A stretch of DNA of 64,000 nucleotides, from positions 310,001 to 374,000 of the forward strand of contig CP051141.1 of the NCBI GenBank assembly GCA_001592805.2, read 5' to 3'. The stretch's first letter is position 1. Each line of letters opens with the position of its first letter. This DNA comes from Peltaster fructicola. Lineage: Eukaryota; Ascomycota; Dothideomycetes. A program made the translations under genes and the position numbers. Below the pieces are notes generated by a model. That model saw only the letters and a list, made by a program, of their open reading frames with translations. It made no database searches and had not been told where the DNA came from. Positions 44,268 to 55,041 of the stretch are shown piece by piece.

Positions 44268-44569
44268 AGCAATGTAACGATGTCGTCCATTGAGCATAAG
44301 TCTATCGTAATTGGCGACTCAACAGTCCTTCCATCGAAACATGAATCGTAGGCTTCCGTCAGATATCTCGTGACCGTATCATCGTCTTCGCATTCCAGCG
44401 ACAGCCAAGGGCACGTCGAGTCATATCATCCACAACTATCTCTTCCCATTCGTTTGTACCAAGTATCCTGCCATCGGCCTTAATGAGTCATTGTCTTGCG
44501 TTCTCCGTTCTCATTTCTATGACAACAATCCACCAAGTCATCTGGCAGCACCAATCGTGCAGTCTGCAT
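44268..44569. other. Convergent intergenic gap
   Basis: This 302-base gap lies between the SEC8 and YOP1 stop codons and presumably holds both 3' UTRs. No further feature seen. Confidence 0.45.
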
Positions 44570-45298
44570 CTACTGGACCTTTCCAGTAGCCTTCTCAGCC
44601 TGAGTGCGGAGGCCAGCAGCAGTTGAGCTGTGGCTGTTCTCGAAGAAGCGGGAGAAGACGGGCTGGATGAAGGATCGGAAGAGAACTTGAGCACCACTGT
44701 ACATAATTAGCTGTGCCGCATATCCACTGAAGCTAGACATACGCAGTCTGAGGAAGAGCCATCCAGAGGACAAGGATGAACTTGAAGGTGTAGTAGAATG
44801 GGAACCAGTAGACAGCGTTAATAGCGCTCTCAATGACGGTCAGGAACGCGTATGTGACCCAGTACTATTTCCAATGTTAGTTTGAATTGATATCGAGGCG
44901 TAGTGAGACATACAGTGAGCCATTGAGTATCGTCAGTCTTGGAGGCGCTGAAGAGAGCATCGAGAGAGTAGTATGTTGGGAGGATGAAACCGACGAGGTT
45001 GACCAGGAATTCTCCGGCAATGTTGAAGAAGACCAGGAAGAAGTATAGTGCTCCGAGACCGAGGATAACGTAGACCTTTGGCACGCTGGTCTGCTTCTCG
45101 AAGTCGTTGAGCACCGGGTACTTGGAGAGCTCTATTACTTGATGTCAGTGATGCCGATGATGCCTCGAGGACGCGAACCTTTGTCGAGCTGTGACAGGTG
45201 GAACTGTGCCCTATTGATTTCCGTTAGAGACCATCTTCTGTACGTTTCCTCGATGTGTATGCATACCGGTCCTGAATGCTTTGTGCTTGTGCGCTCAT
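44570..45298 (-). CDS. YOP1: YOP1 (TB2/DP1/HVA22 family ER-shaping protein), five exons
   Basis: ER tubule-shaping reticulon-like membrane protein that partners with Sey1 and reticulons. Exons are 45298-45267, 45210-45179, 45131-44914, 44864-44743 and 44696-44570, with introns of 46-56 nt. The fourth exon follows a GTATGT...CTAACATTGG...TAG intron. Joined protein: MSAQAQSIQDRAQFHLSQLD, KELSKYPVLNDFEKQTSVPK, two hydrophobic hairpins around ALYFFLVFFNIAGEFLVNLV and FPFYYTFKFILVLWMALPQ, then FRSFIQPVFSRFFENSHS and a polar tail. The exon sum is 531 nt, 176 aa, as expected for Yop1. The many small exons near the start are typical of this gene in filamentous fungi. Confidence 0.92.
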
Positions 45299-46298
45299 GT
45301 TTGCGAGTGTGTATAGTCGAGGTGATCGGAGTGGTTGATATGGGTGTGTGTGACTAAAAGTGTCCAAACAGAAGATAGGAGCTCTCCTACGTTAATAGTG
45401 GGGCTGCCAAGTCTACCTTTACGTCAGTTACGTGATCGAAGCAACAATATCCTTCGATCGACGGCGGCTAGCATGTGTGATCCTCGAGCAGTTCATGATA
45501 CACATACCCATAGGCAATGGCGCTGATGGATGTGTGGTGCTGTGATAGGCGCTGAGTGGCTAGGACTTTGATGCGGCGTACACAACCTGCTGGGCTCGCG
45601 CACGCATGCCATATCGTCTCCTCGGACACTATCGTCAAGATTGTTGGGACAATGGTAATCTCTTGCTCTGCTTGAAGCTGCAGCCGACTGTCCTCCTACG
45701 AGAAGAGGCATCAAGACCTGGCATGTTGCTCATCCCGGTTCTTGCTCAGCTCACGGTAGCTAATATATACACTTGGAACCCATCGTGAGGTCTGTATGCT
45801 CGACCATATCTGACGTCGTCGTACAAGGACGATGAGCCTTCGGTGAATTGCCTACATTCAGACGAAGGAATGCTTGTATATTGCGAAAGTCACGTGACTG
45901 ATACATAGCGTTCTGATGAGCTAGCGCAATTGGCTCGTGGATACCAACTTGGCTTTGTTTTGGTATAAACATGCACATCGAGCCGCAGCACTACAACATC
46001 AAGCCTCTCTTGTCGCAATCATGGCCACCTTCATATGAGTTGCTGAAGATAGCACGACAGCCAACGACCGTTCAATAAGCCATTCGAGCATTTCCCTGCG
46101 CGCCAGCACCACATCCTCGACATTATTCACCTCACCCGGCAAGGATTTGCTAAGCTTGGCCGCAACGCAGTCCTTGGTGTACGAATGTCAGTCTAGATGC
46201 GCCTGCTCTTTTGTAGCAAAGTATCGTCTGCTTCTTCGTTGTGCTGACACGCCGATGCAGAGTGTTTACCTTTGCACAAACAAGCGTCTCCTCCTGCC
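45299..46298. other. Divergent promoter region, YOP1 / RFX gene
   Basis: Exactly 1 kb between two divergently transcribed genes, with no convincing reading frame. A CACGTG-centred palindrome lies at 45889-45898. A GTGCTGAC...GCAG segment at ~46242-46261 could be the 3' end of an intron in the 5' UTR of the RFX gene. Confidence 0.45.
45889..45898. promoter_or_regulatory. E-box palindrome GTCACGTGAC
   Basis: A perfect 10-bp palindrome containing CACGTG lies about 400 bases upstream of the RFX start and 590 bases upstream of YOP1. CACGTG is bound by fungal bHLH factors such as Cbf1/Pho4-type proteins. Whether it works here, and for which gene, is unknown. Confidence 0.3.
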
Positions 46299-48812
46299 AT
46301 GACTGGAAGACACCATTCGAACGGCAGCGCGTCAACACGCAGCATGCAACGACCAGACTCTCGAGCTTCAACGACGAGCGCAACATCTCAACTCGACTTC
46401 GACCACGATGTGAAGCAGAATCCTGCGCTGTACTTACAAGGAGGACCCGAAGCTGCATTACTCCAATACCACGTCAACTTGGATGCGAACGCACAATTCA
46501 TGACACACGACGACAACCATGCATTACAAGCACCACCAGGACACTTTCCAATGCAAGGATACGGCAGCCAAGATTCGTCCTATCTGCAAGAGATGCCTTA
46601 CACTCACAACATGCGCGTAGGTTCCGTGCCCATACAACCTGGACCAGATCTCCACGATGATAAAAGACGGAAAAGCTCTGCAGTCACCGCAACAAATGAC
46701 AAAGAATTACGCGAGATGCTGAACCGCAACGAGAACAGACCTCTTCGAGAAGTTGCACAAGAAGTCATACAAAAGGAGCGAACCCCTCAAGCAGAGAAGA
46801 CAAAGCAGCTCTTCGCAATGCTATGGTATGTTTTCATGCACGCATTGCAGACGTGACTGACAATCTACAGGCTCCGCGCGGTGTGCAAACCAGCAAAGAC
46901 TTCAGTACCTCGCAATCGCGTCTACTCACAGTATGCCGATCGATGTGGGACCGAGAGAGTTGTGCCTCTCAATCCAGCTTCCTTTGGTAAGCTGGTGCGA
47001 GTGATATTTCCCGGCATCCAAACTCGACGTCTTGGTGTTCGAGGAGAGAGCAAGTATCACTACGTTGATCTCGCATTAGAGGATGAAAACGCTCAAGCGA
47101 CGACCAACGGCACTACTACACAGGACAGCTCTCGCAGCCGGCGAGACACATCAGCAAGTGCACAGAACCTCGATTTCAACAATGTGCCTCGCCTCCAGGC
47201 AGATACCGCCGCGTTCCCTACCGCCGACACGTTCGATATACCGCCGCCAAAGATGGCAACACCTCGAGGCCCTGCTTCGTCTTCCCGCATCTTTGCATGG
47301 CCTGAACCTCGAGAGATGACTGCTGGAACTCTGGAGGCGGAGACCTACTCTCAAACACTACGCTTCCCATCGCGTAACGAACCAATCTTCACCGAAAATG
47401 AACCAGTTGTACTCCCTCCCATACATCCATACCTTCCGCCACGCACAGATCCAGACACAGTAGACGCCCTCTGTGCGCTGTACAGAACGCATTGCACCAG
47501 CCTGATCGACAGTATACGCTTTTGCAAGGAAAAGCAGTTCTTTCGCCTGTACGAATCATTCAACGGCACACTCACGGTGCCTGTACAAAAGCTCTTCACG
47601 AATTCTAATCTAGCTCCCTGGATCGAACAGTGCGACCTGGTGATGTACCGTACGATGGTGCGCTTTGTCAGTCGCCTCACACTTCAGGCAGCACCGGTCG
47701 TGGTCATCAACATCATGAACAACATCAGCAGAGGTCTGCACATACACATTGCGAAGACCTTTGCAGCACAACCTGCCCACGTGCTTGAGGCCAAGCTGCG
47801 TCCTGCCGCGATCTTTGCATCTCTTCTCTACCGCCTCATTCGTGTCAACCAGTCGGCGCACGCAGCTGCTAATCTCCTCACAATTGACCATAACCGGGAG
47901 ATCATGTGGAATGAATGGCAGAAGATGGTCAACCCGAAGCGAGTCATGGAAGCTGAACTGCCTGCAGATTGTCCTTACGAGGAGGTGCACCAGATCTTGA
48001 CGAAGGACATACGTGCTCTGCTCGAGCCACTCCCCATGGACTCGTTCTCTGACAGTCCATATGGATTCCCAGCATACAACATCGAAGAAAACGGCGGCTT
48101 CGCTAATTACATGCAAAGCCAGATGAACAGTCGTCCGACGACGGCCGGAGACATCGCTAGTGGCGTGTCCAGCGAGACAATCCTGGATCGCTGGTCCGAA
48201 TTCATATGCTCGTTACCTGCACGTTTCCCTAAAGCAGAAGCTCGAACACTGCTTCATTGTGTCTCTGCTATTGGCACTGCAAGCTTACGAGACATCACCA
48301 TCATGAACGGGCAGAGCTACGGCCACTGGTGGGTTCTCAAGATCTTCGTCGACGAGATGACACTATGGCTTGCCGAGATGGGTGGTTTCCTGGAGACTGA
48401 ACAGACCGCCAACACTGCGATGGTGCCAGAGGCGGAAGATGCACGAAACTACAACCAAAGCCCACCGTTAAGTCATGACGGACCACAATACGATCGAACG
48501 CAGAGCAGCAACAGCAGTGGTATTGGCAGCAGGATGAGCAGTACTGTGCCTGCCGAGCAATCAGCTTTTCAAGCGCCTGGCAACATGAACAACATGTTTC
48601 AGAACTCTATGCCGTATCAAAATGGGGTCACCATGAACGGCGCTGGTATGCACAATCTTCAGGACTTCTCTGACAGAAACATGAGCAACAAAAGCTTCAG
48701 ACCACAAGAGGCAGATCTGGACGACTCTGGCATCGTTATGGACGATGACATGTCTGTCAGCAAGTACGCCAATCTTGGAAGACATGCAAACGAGCTTGGC
48801 ATGATTGTGTGA
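46299..48812 (+). CDS. RFX1: RFX-type winged-helix transcription factor, two exons
   Basis: Nuclear RFX-family regulator, homologous to yeast Crt1/Rfx1 (repressor of DNA-damage genes) and the fungal cell-cycle RFX proteins. Exon 1 (46299-46825) ends inside the DNA-binding domain. Intron 46826-46870 (GTATGT, GTGACTGAC, ends CTACAG) joins KQLFAMLW to LRAVCKPAKTSVPRNRVYSQ. The RFX domain (~residues 167-245) continues with PASFGKLVRVIFPGIQTRRL and GVRGESKYHYV, the recognition helix and wing. A helical dimerisation/effector region follows (~350-650), then a Ser/Asn/Met-rich tail ending LGRHANELGMIV. Predicted 822 aa. ATG 46299 is the first in frame; upstream codons are not ATG. Confidence 0.92.
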
Positions 48813-49219
48813 GCATACTTCTTTCGTACTTGAGCTGAGCTAAGGGCTCTATTCATCTTAATATACGAGACCACGGTGGCATGACTTGTGTCGGGAGTAC
48901 ATTTGGTAGTCGGCGAGCTCACCTGATGAGTTGTGACGGAAAAGGTCCTTCTTGGGAGATACCATCGGATTGCTGGACTGCTGTGTGTATGGCTTGTCAG
49001 CCTTGTACCAACTTCAATCGTATGTGTCTTTCAGCATCGTGTTGGGTGGTGACCTCGACGATGTTTTTCTTTCAGTGGAGCATAGTGTTGGCCTACTCCA
49101 ACGGCATTCACTGTGTGATCTTGTTACCATAAAGTGCTTTCCTAGCTGTTGCGAGACGTGATCTTCTGTTCCGGTGGTGCATTAGCCAGAAGTTATCGCT
49201 GCTACACTGCTCTCCTGCC
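48813..49219. other. Convergent intergenic gap
   Basis: This 407-base gap lies between the RFX and MOSC stop codons; presumed 3' UTRs. No further feature seen. Confidence 0.4.
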
Positions 49220-50351
49220 TCAGCCTGGGGACACAGGTGTCGCACTCATGGGTGTGTTTGGAGTGCTGCTCCGCTCAGTGACCTCGACTTCGTCGCCTAC
49301 ACGCAGCACAGCGCCGCTGGGTCCTGCACAGGCGTACTGGCCGAACACAGGCTTGTCTGAAGCAGGGATCAGCATGAACTGTACAACTCCTTTCAAATCA
49401 GACTCACTTGGAAACTTGTCGTTAACACGACGATCTCGAGCCAGCAGGCCATACAGCTGACGAGGCGTCGCTACCATGGAACCTTTCTGCAAGTCTGCGT
49501 TCAGACTGAGACATCTGACAGTGCGAAACAGACAGCGAACGGACACCTCTTGCGCTCGATCGTTCTGGGAGCGAATGGCCAACATGCTCCAGGAGTCCTC
49601 GTCATAAGCTTGAGCCTCACTGTCGACATCGACGTGTATGTTGGGACGAAACCTGATGATGACATCTTCGCCCTGGTAGCTCTTGGGCAGTCTGTGTCGA
49701 GCATCCTCCTCAGAGGCGGTTGATGTGATGAGCAGAGGTGCAGCATCTGCAAATCGTAGTCTTTGTGGCTGCAACTTGTCGTTCACAGCAACGGATAGTG
49801 CACGATAGTGCTTCGGCATGTACGCTGCTCCCGGAATCTCTCGCTGGCCGTTGCCACCGATGTATAACAGACGGATTGGAAATCCAATATGGCGTGTGAA
49901 GAAAGCAGACGGCTCGTCACCCATGTCAATACCAGGAGCTCGTGTGCCAAATATCGAGACATTGTAGATAGGCGCGGACATGAGCGCCAGCGGCGACGGA
50001 GTCAGTGGTACAATCAGAGTACGGTCTTCCAGAGCTTGCGAGTTGACAATGGTCAGCTTCGACCACGAGGCATCGATGCTCGTCGTGAACAAGCCGAGCT
50101 GGAAGTACGACTTGATAGTGATGTGCTCGGCCAGTCCATGGGACGCTGCGGTCGGCGGCTTAACAAGCACATACTGACGATCGAAACGCAGTCCTTCGTT
50201 TGTGATCTCTGCAGCGCTGACCTCGACTGGTCGTAGTGACTTGACAGGGTAGATGAAGAGCTGATGTCGTCATGAGCACAGCAGAAGGTGGTGATGATGG
50301 GACGCAACTCACACGCTGTATCTTCATCTCCCGCCGTCTTTCCTTTGGCAT
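49220..50351 (-). CDS. MOSC-domain protein (MOSC beta-barrel plus MOSC), two exons
   Basis: Likely molybdenum-cofactor-related sulfur-carrier or reductase protein, similar in domain order to mARC and the C-terminus of Mo-cofactor sulfurase. Exon 1 (50351-50313) encodes MPKERRREMKIQR. Intron 50261-50312 (GTGAGT, ends CATCAG) joins it to LFIYPVKSLRPVEVSAAEIT, the standard opening of the MOSC N-terminal beta barrel. That barrel includes FDRQYVLVKPP. The MOSC domain (~residues 150-355) includes FRPNIHVDVDSEAQAYDEDS, a conserved block, but the single conserved Cys of active MOSC proteins is not obvious in it; C-R-C-L-F follows later in RCLFRTVRCLSL. Predicted 359 aa. No signal peptide. Divergent from the Zn2Cys6 gene, ~280 bases away. 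Confidence 0.85.
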
Positions 50352-50632
50352 CTTCGACAGTGATGATGCTGAGAAACAGCGTCACTGTGTATGCTGGTGT
50401 GTCGCATGCTTGATCGCCCTACAATGTGCTCTGACGCAAGAGTCTAGACCGGATGGGTGTGCGTTTGTTCCCGCTGTGATCTGCTCGCATACAATTCGTC
50501 TTGGACCTCACACCACCAATGCACGACTCAAAGAGAGGCATTAGCCATGCTGGTGCTCACTAGCATCCTTCACATCCCCTATTGTATGGACCTTTAACAG
50601 CAGTCGCTCCCGATCGATCTTTCTATCTGCAT

Positions 50633-52705
50633 ATGCCGAGCAGACATAATGATCCCACTACAATGAACGAGCCACCTAATCCGGACAGAGCCTGTGATAG
50701 GTGTCGAGAACGGCGCGTCAAGGTAAGCAGCATATCCATGATAGCTCGTATGAGCTGACAAGATATCTCAGTGCGATAAACGACATCCAAATTGCTTCAG
50801 ATGTGAGAAACTTGGCAAGCCATGTCCTGGCTACGCGAAGAAACGCAAGTTCGTTGACGAAGGAGTGACACTTCGCAAGAAGTTCGAGCAAAGCTTCAAG
50901 GACTCTACTTCGAATGCTCTTGCACAATTTATAGGTGAACAGACGATTAGCTTCGAGGATGAACCACGCAATGAGGTACTGCCTGAGACGAACACTGTAT
51001 CTGCGCTGCCACTATCTATCACAAGCAACTTTGACAGAGCTCTGCTCGCCGTACCAGACTTGGTCGACGACCATGATGAGCTGCATGCCGTTGACGAAGC
51101 AGCCTTCGATCCCGAGTGGTTTAACCTCGAGCCTGCAGCCTTCTACGATGACTTAGGCAATTCGTGCGGTTTTCTACCCAATGTACCCAATATCGTCGAC
51201 GAGGTCGATCAAGATCCAAACACATTCGACATCGCGAAGACGCTGATAGCCGACAAAGATGCCCTGGCGACACACGAAGACTTAGGCTTCTGGGGTAGCG
51301 AGAGTCAGCTACAGACCAGTCTGATCATCTCGGACGAGCGAGAGCATGAGATGGCCTACCTCATCCGCCATTTCTCCGAATCGATAGGCCCGTGGATGGA
51401 TCTTTTCGACAGCGAAAGACACTTCACACAGCTAGTGCCACTCAAGGCACTGCGAGATGTCCTGCTGAAGAATGCTATGGCTGCCGTGGCTGCGAAGCAG
51501 CTCGGCTGCATCAAAGGCAGCAGACCTTTCATGAGCCCGCAGAACCAGAAGCCGGCATCGATGGAGATGATTGAGTTCGAGGATAATGTTGACTGGTTCT
51601 ACAAGGCGGCAAACTATTACGACAAAGCGATCATGCATTCGAGAGTATACCTCCAACAGCTCTCTGGCACCATCTCTTCACCTACCACACCTACTGTCCC
51701 TGCAACGGTGTCAACAGTTGATTCAGACGACCTGTTGCTGGCAGTCTCCATTTTCTCCTTGTATGAGTACCTTGACAATGCCGACTTCGGATGGATACAG
51801 TGAGTCACAAGTAGCCTGCAAGTGGTTCCTTTGCTAACAGAACTAGACATCTCACAGGATTCAAGTCTATCTTGGCTGTCCTAAATCCTAGTACATCACC
51901 GTCACAGCACTACTCGACAGCGCTTGGCCGTCGAGCATCTTTCTGGAACTTTGCAAGAGCCGACTATCAAGCTGCATATATCAACAAGACGCCAACACTA
52001 CTCGACACAGACAACATGCTTGTCTGGCTCGACTCGGGTTTACAAGTGCAAGCAGATGGCACTCTTTACACAAACCCAGATTCTCTTACACAGGACAGAG
52101 GTGCACTGTCTTCGACGAACCAGCTGGTAGCACATACTCTTCTGTGGATACTATTACAGACGATGAACTATTTGTACGGTACTCATACACAATTCGCCGA
52201 TCGCCTCACTCAATGGCAGCGATTGATGGAGATGCTTGATGCATGGCAAGCAGCTCGACCGCGAGCCTTCCAACCTTGCGCAAGACTTCGACACACAGTG
52301 GCCAAAGGCCGATATCCTGATGGCTCGAGCATGCCGGTCATCACGGAGCTGTTCTTCTCAATCCCACTGTGCGCCGCGACGGTGCAGCTATACCATTTCA
52401 CTCGATTGCTGCTCCTACTGAATAAGCCAGATTCGACCATTTCTGCGCCAGTACAAGCAGAACTCCTGGCACACGCATACACCATTATCGGCATAGCACT
52501 GGGTCGTCCACATCCTGCTGTCAGGGTCGAGATGCTGCTTCCTTTAGACCTTGCTGGATCATGCTTAAAGGACGATGACGAGCGGCAGGTTGTAGTAGAC
52601 TTGTTGCAGGCCATTGGGAAGGACACAGGTTGTGAGGCTGGTGGTCGTGTCAAAGAATTGGCGAAAACTTGGGGCTGGACTTCCAAGCGAATAACGCAGG
52701 CTTGA
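50633..52705 (+). CDS. Zn2Cys6 transcription factor with fungal-specific domain, three exons
   Basis: DNA-binding regulator of the fungal binuclear zinc cluster class. Exon 1 (50633-50722) and exon 2 split the cluster: ACDRCRERRVK | CDKRHPNCFRCEKLGKPCPG, giving the six cysteines in C-x2-C-x6-C-x6-C-x2-C-x6-C spacing. Intron 50723-50771 starts GTAAGC and ends CTCAG. A second intron, 51800-51846 (GTGAGT, TGCTAAC, ends CTAG), joins WIQ to HLTGFKSILAVLN. The rest (~residues 200-640) is the helical middle/effector region of the Fungal_trans_2 type. Total 658 aa. Its targets are unknown. Sharing a promoter region with the MOSC gene gives a weak hint of common control. Confidence 0.9.
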
Positions 52706-52734
52706 TTTGCAAGCTCTGATATAATAATGTGCGA

Positions 52735-54201
52735 TCATGTAGCATGACCATTGAGCTTTCCTTTCGTCTGAGCATCCGCAGCTTCGTCGTCGCTCATGAG
52801 GCCCTCGAGCTCGAACTCTTCCGCATCGTGTGCGCGGCGATCGTCAACAGAAGGGATGCTGATATGTCCATTGCCTCGTGTATGTCTTTCATCATCGATC
52901 CTGATGGGCTTCTCCGTGGGCTTGGCATATGCTGAGTAGAGATGAATCATCATAAGCACAACTGGATCTGTCAGTAATGTATGTGTAAGACCTCGTGAAA
53001 ACTTACAGAGGAACAGCAAGAACGAGATCGAGTAAAGGATAAGAATGTAAGACACATGGGTGACGTTGTTCTGAGCCAGCAAGTGCATCTGCTCCTCTGT
53101 GGCGCCCATGAACAGAAAGCCAGATGCATAGAGCAGGAACGGCGGCAAGTATTGGAAGCTGTTGATTTCTTCATCCCCAGTACCATCAGCGTAGACATCA
53201 AGAGTAGGTTTGTCCTTTAGGATGAAGCTGATCTCAATGATACGGGTGAAGCCAGCGAGCATGAGTGTGTAGCCAAAGATAGCATGCACATGCGTGCTGA
53301 TCTCCAAGTCCTGAGGATGTCCACCAAAGGCCCACCCGGTGAGCATAATGACGATGCCAGGGATGAGGTTGCGACGTGGTCGGCCCTGACGGTCTCTTGA
53401 AAGCCAGACTCCAACAAGACCAGCAGCCCACCAGATTATGCCCATCGAGGTGTGTTGTAAATCATTGCGTACCCAAGGGCCTCCCCATCTGTGCTCGGTG
53501 AACGTGTTGATACATCCCCAGACTGATATAACGACTGAATCGAAGAACTCCTGGCTTCTGCCACTGTTCTTCAGTGCTTGTTGTCCGAGGTGCAGGAGGA
53601 TAGTCAAAACAATGCCGTATGCAATGAATGCCGATCCCATGATGAAGTGTGCTGCACACTGACCGACATGCTCGCCCTGACAGAAGCCCTGCGATGCGAT
53701 TCCACCAAACAGCATCTGTGCCCACGCTGCCACTGGAATGATCGCACCCAGGATCAGATGTGCTTTGACTTGGTATGGTCTGACTCTTCCCAGGAATCCC
53801 TTCTCCAGATGTAGTCTCAGGTATCCTCCCATGACCACTTGAATAATGAGCAAGAGCATCAGCCAATTCGCAAACTGAGCATGTGCATTTGCCCCGTACT
53901 CCCTGCCGCCGTGGAGATGTCCGAGGAAGTATCCCACTGTTGCGAGCGCTGTGCCCAGGACCTGCACTGGGACATGGAATCGGGAGCGTACGAGTCCTAA
54001 GACCATTCCGAGCGGGAATATCACACCCCATGCCGCGGACTGTATGAAGATGTGCGTCCACATCGTTGACCCCATGGGCTCGGCAGAGATGATCTCGCCT
54101 TCTGGAATGTCTTCGTGTCCGCCATGGGCGTGTACGGCAAGGAGGGAGCTGAGGAGGGTGATCAAAATGACCGTTGGTCTTGTCCGGAACGTAGCCATCA
54201 T
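52735..54201 (-). CDS. YTP1: YTP1-like multi-pass membrane protein
   Basis: Homologue of yeast Ytp1, a membrane protein of unclear function with similarity to mitochondrial electron-transport proteins. A cleavable signal peptide (ending LLAVHAHGGHEDIPEG) is followed by several membrane helices with conserved histidines (TMWTHIFIQSAAW, GYFLGHLHGGREYGANAHAQ), then the Ytp1 C-terminal domain (NTFTEHRWG, HTSMGIIWWAAGL, HVHAIFGYTLMLAGFTR). Its cytochrome-b561-like look suggests haem binding, but this is inference. ATG 54201 or 54198 is the start; upstream codons are not ATG. A 39-nt GTAAGT...GACAG segment near 52969-53007 keeps the frame whether or not it is spliced (FLLFL-YPVVLMM if spliced). Confidence 0.88.
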   Translation of the reverse strand: MMATFRTRPTVILITLLSSLLAVHAHGGHEDIPEGEIISAEPMGSTMWTHIFIQSAAWGVIFPLGMVLGLVRSRFHVPVQVLGTALATVGYFLGHLHGGREYGANAHAQFANWLMLLLIIQVVMGGYLRLHLEKGFLGRVRPYQVKAHLILGAIIPVAAWAQMLFGGIASQGFCQGEHVGQCAAHFIMGSAFIAYGIVLTILLHLGQQALKNSGRSQEFFDSVVISVWGCINTFTEHRWGGPWVRNDLQHTSMGIIWWAAGLVGVWLSRDRQGRPRRNLIPGIVIMLTGWAFGGHPQDLEISTHVHAIFGYTLMLAGFTRIIEISFILKDKPTLDVYADGTGDEEINSFQYLPPFLLYASGFLFMGATEEQMHLLAQNNVTHVSYILILYSISFLLFLCKFSRGLTHTLLTDPVVLMMIHLYSAYAKPTEKPIRIDDERHTRGNGHISIPSVDDRRAHDAEEFELEGLMSDDEAADAQTKGKLNGHAT

Positions 54202-54484
54202 GATGTTGATCAATGTGATGATCCTGTGATGATGAGGGAGTCCTTAGTTGATGGTCAGCGAATATGTAGGGCGTGGCGCAAGCTCGCGGAGTGTCTACGG
54301 CTATACTTGCGTGTGCAAAACCTCCCTCGCCTGCAGTTTCTGTCTTTGAGCATGGCAGCTATACTTCAGACTTACCTCTCGAAGACCAGCCTTGCCAAAA
54401 GCCATATACATTCAGCGACAATATCGTGCTGGTCAACGAAGCATTATACGTCTATCGACATCATGCTGAGTCGTGTCGCGCCTG

Positions 54485-54859
54485 ATGATAATGGCCGATC
54501 CTACTGTAGCAGCGGGCGAAGAGACAACAGCCTCGCAAACACTAGATTCAATGCAAACCCAGGCTGATGCAAAGTTGCAGCGACTGCATGACACACTGGC
54601 AGCTCTTAAAGATCAACGCGATGTCCTCGCTGAACGAGCATTAGCATCTGATCCTTCCAGTGGTCTCAAAATAGCAGATGACCCTGTGTCCGAAGCTCTG
54701 AGACTGGCAAAGAAGACCAACCAGGAGCACATTCGTTTGCTCAATCAATACAATGAGATCAAGGATGTAGCTACAAGTCTCATCGGCATGATAGCTGAGA
54801 ATCGTCAAAAGCGCATCATCGAGGTTATGCAAGACTTCGATGTTGATGAGAACGACTGA
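54485..54859 (+). CDS. SWI5: SWI5/SAE3 family recombination protein
   Basis: Small coiled-coil accessory factor for Rad51/Dmc1 strand exchange, acting with a Sfr1/Mei5-type partner in meiotic and repair recombination. 124 aa from ATG 54485 (ATG 54491 is also possible). The first ~80 residues form a coiled coil (LQRLHDTLAALKDQRDVLAE). The conserved Swi5 C-terminal motif is HIRLLNQYNEIKDVATSLIG, followed by IAENRQKRIIEVMQDFDV, as in other Swi5 proteins. Length fits the family (80-130 aa). Divergent from YTP1 and convergent with RPF1. Confidence 0.9.
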   Translation: MIMADPTVAAGEETTASQTLDSMQTQADAKLQRLHDTLAALKDQRDVLAERALASDPSSGLKIADDPVSEALRLAKKTNQEHIRLLNQYNEIKDVATSLIGMIAENRQKRIIEVMQDFDVDEND

Positions 54860-55041
54860 GCGGCTGGCGACATGGCCGTCATCAAACAACACAATGCAAT
54901 GAGGACCGACAGAGCTGTCACAGCCTCGAACAGAGCGTGCGATCTGAGGCAGAGCAAGACATCAAGACGAGAGCGGTCGTTGTGAAAGCTCCGACAACTG
55001 TGTTGCTACAGTGGGAGTAGTGCTGTCTGGTCCATACACTA

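Noticed and set aside
53462-54061. Minus-strand 199-codon frame inside YTP1
   Set aside because: Alternative frame of a clearly coding, conserved membrane protein.
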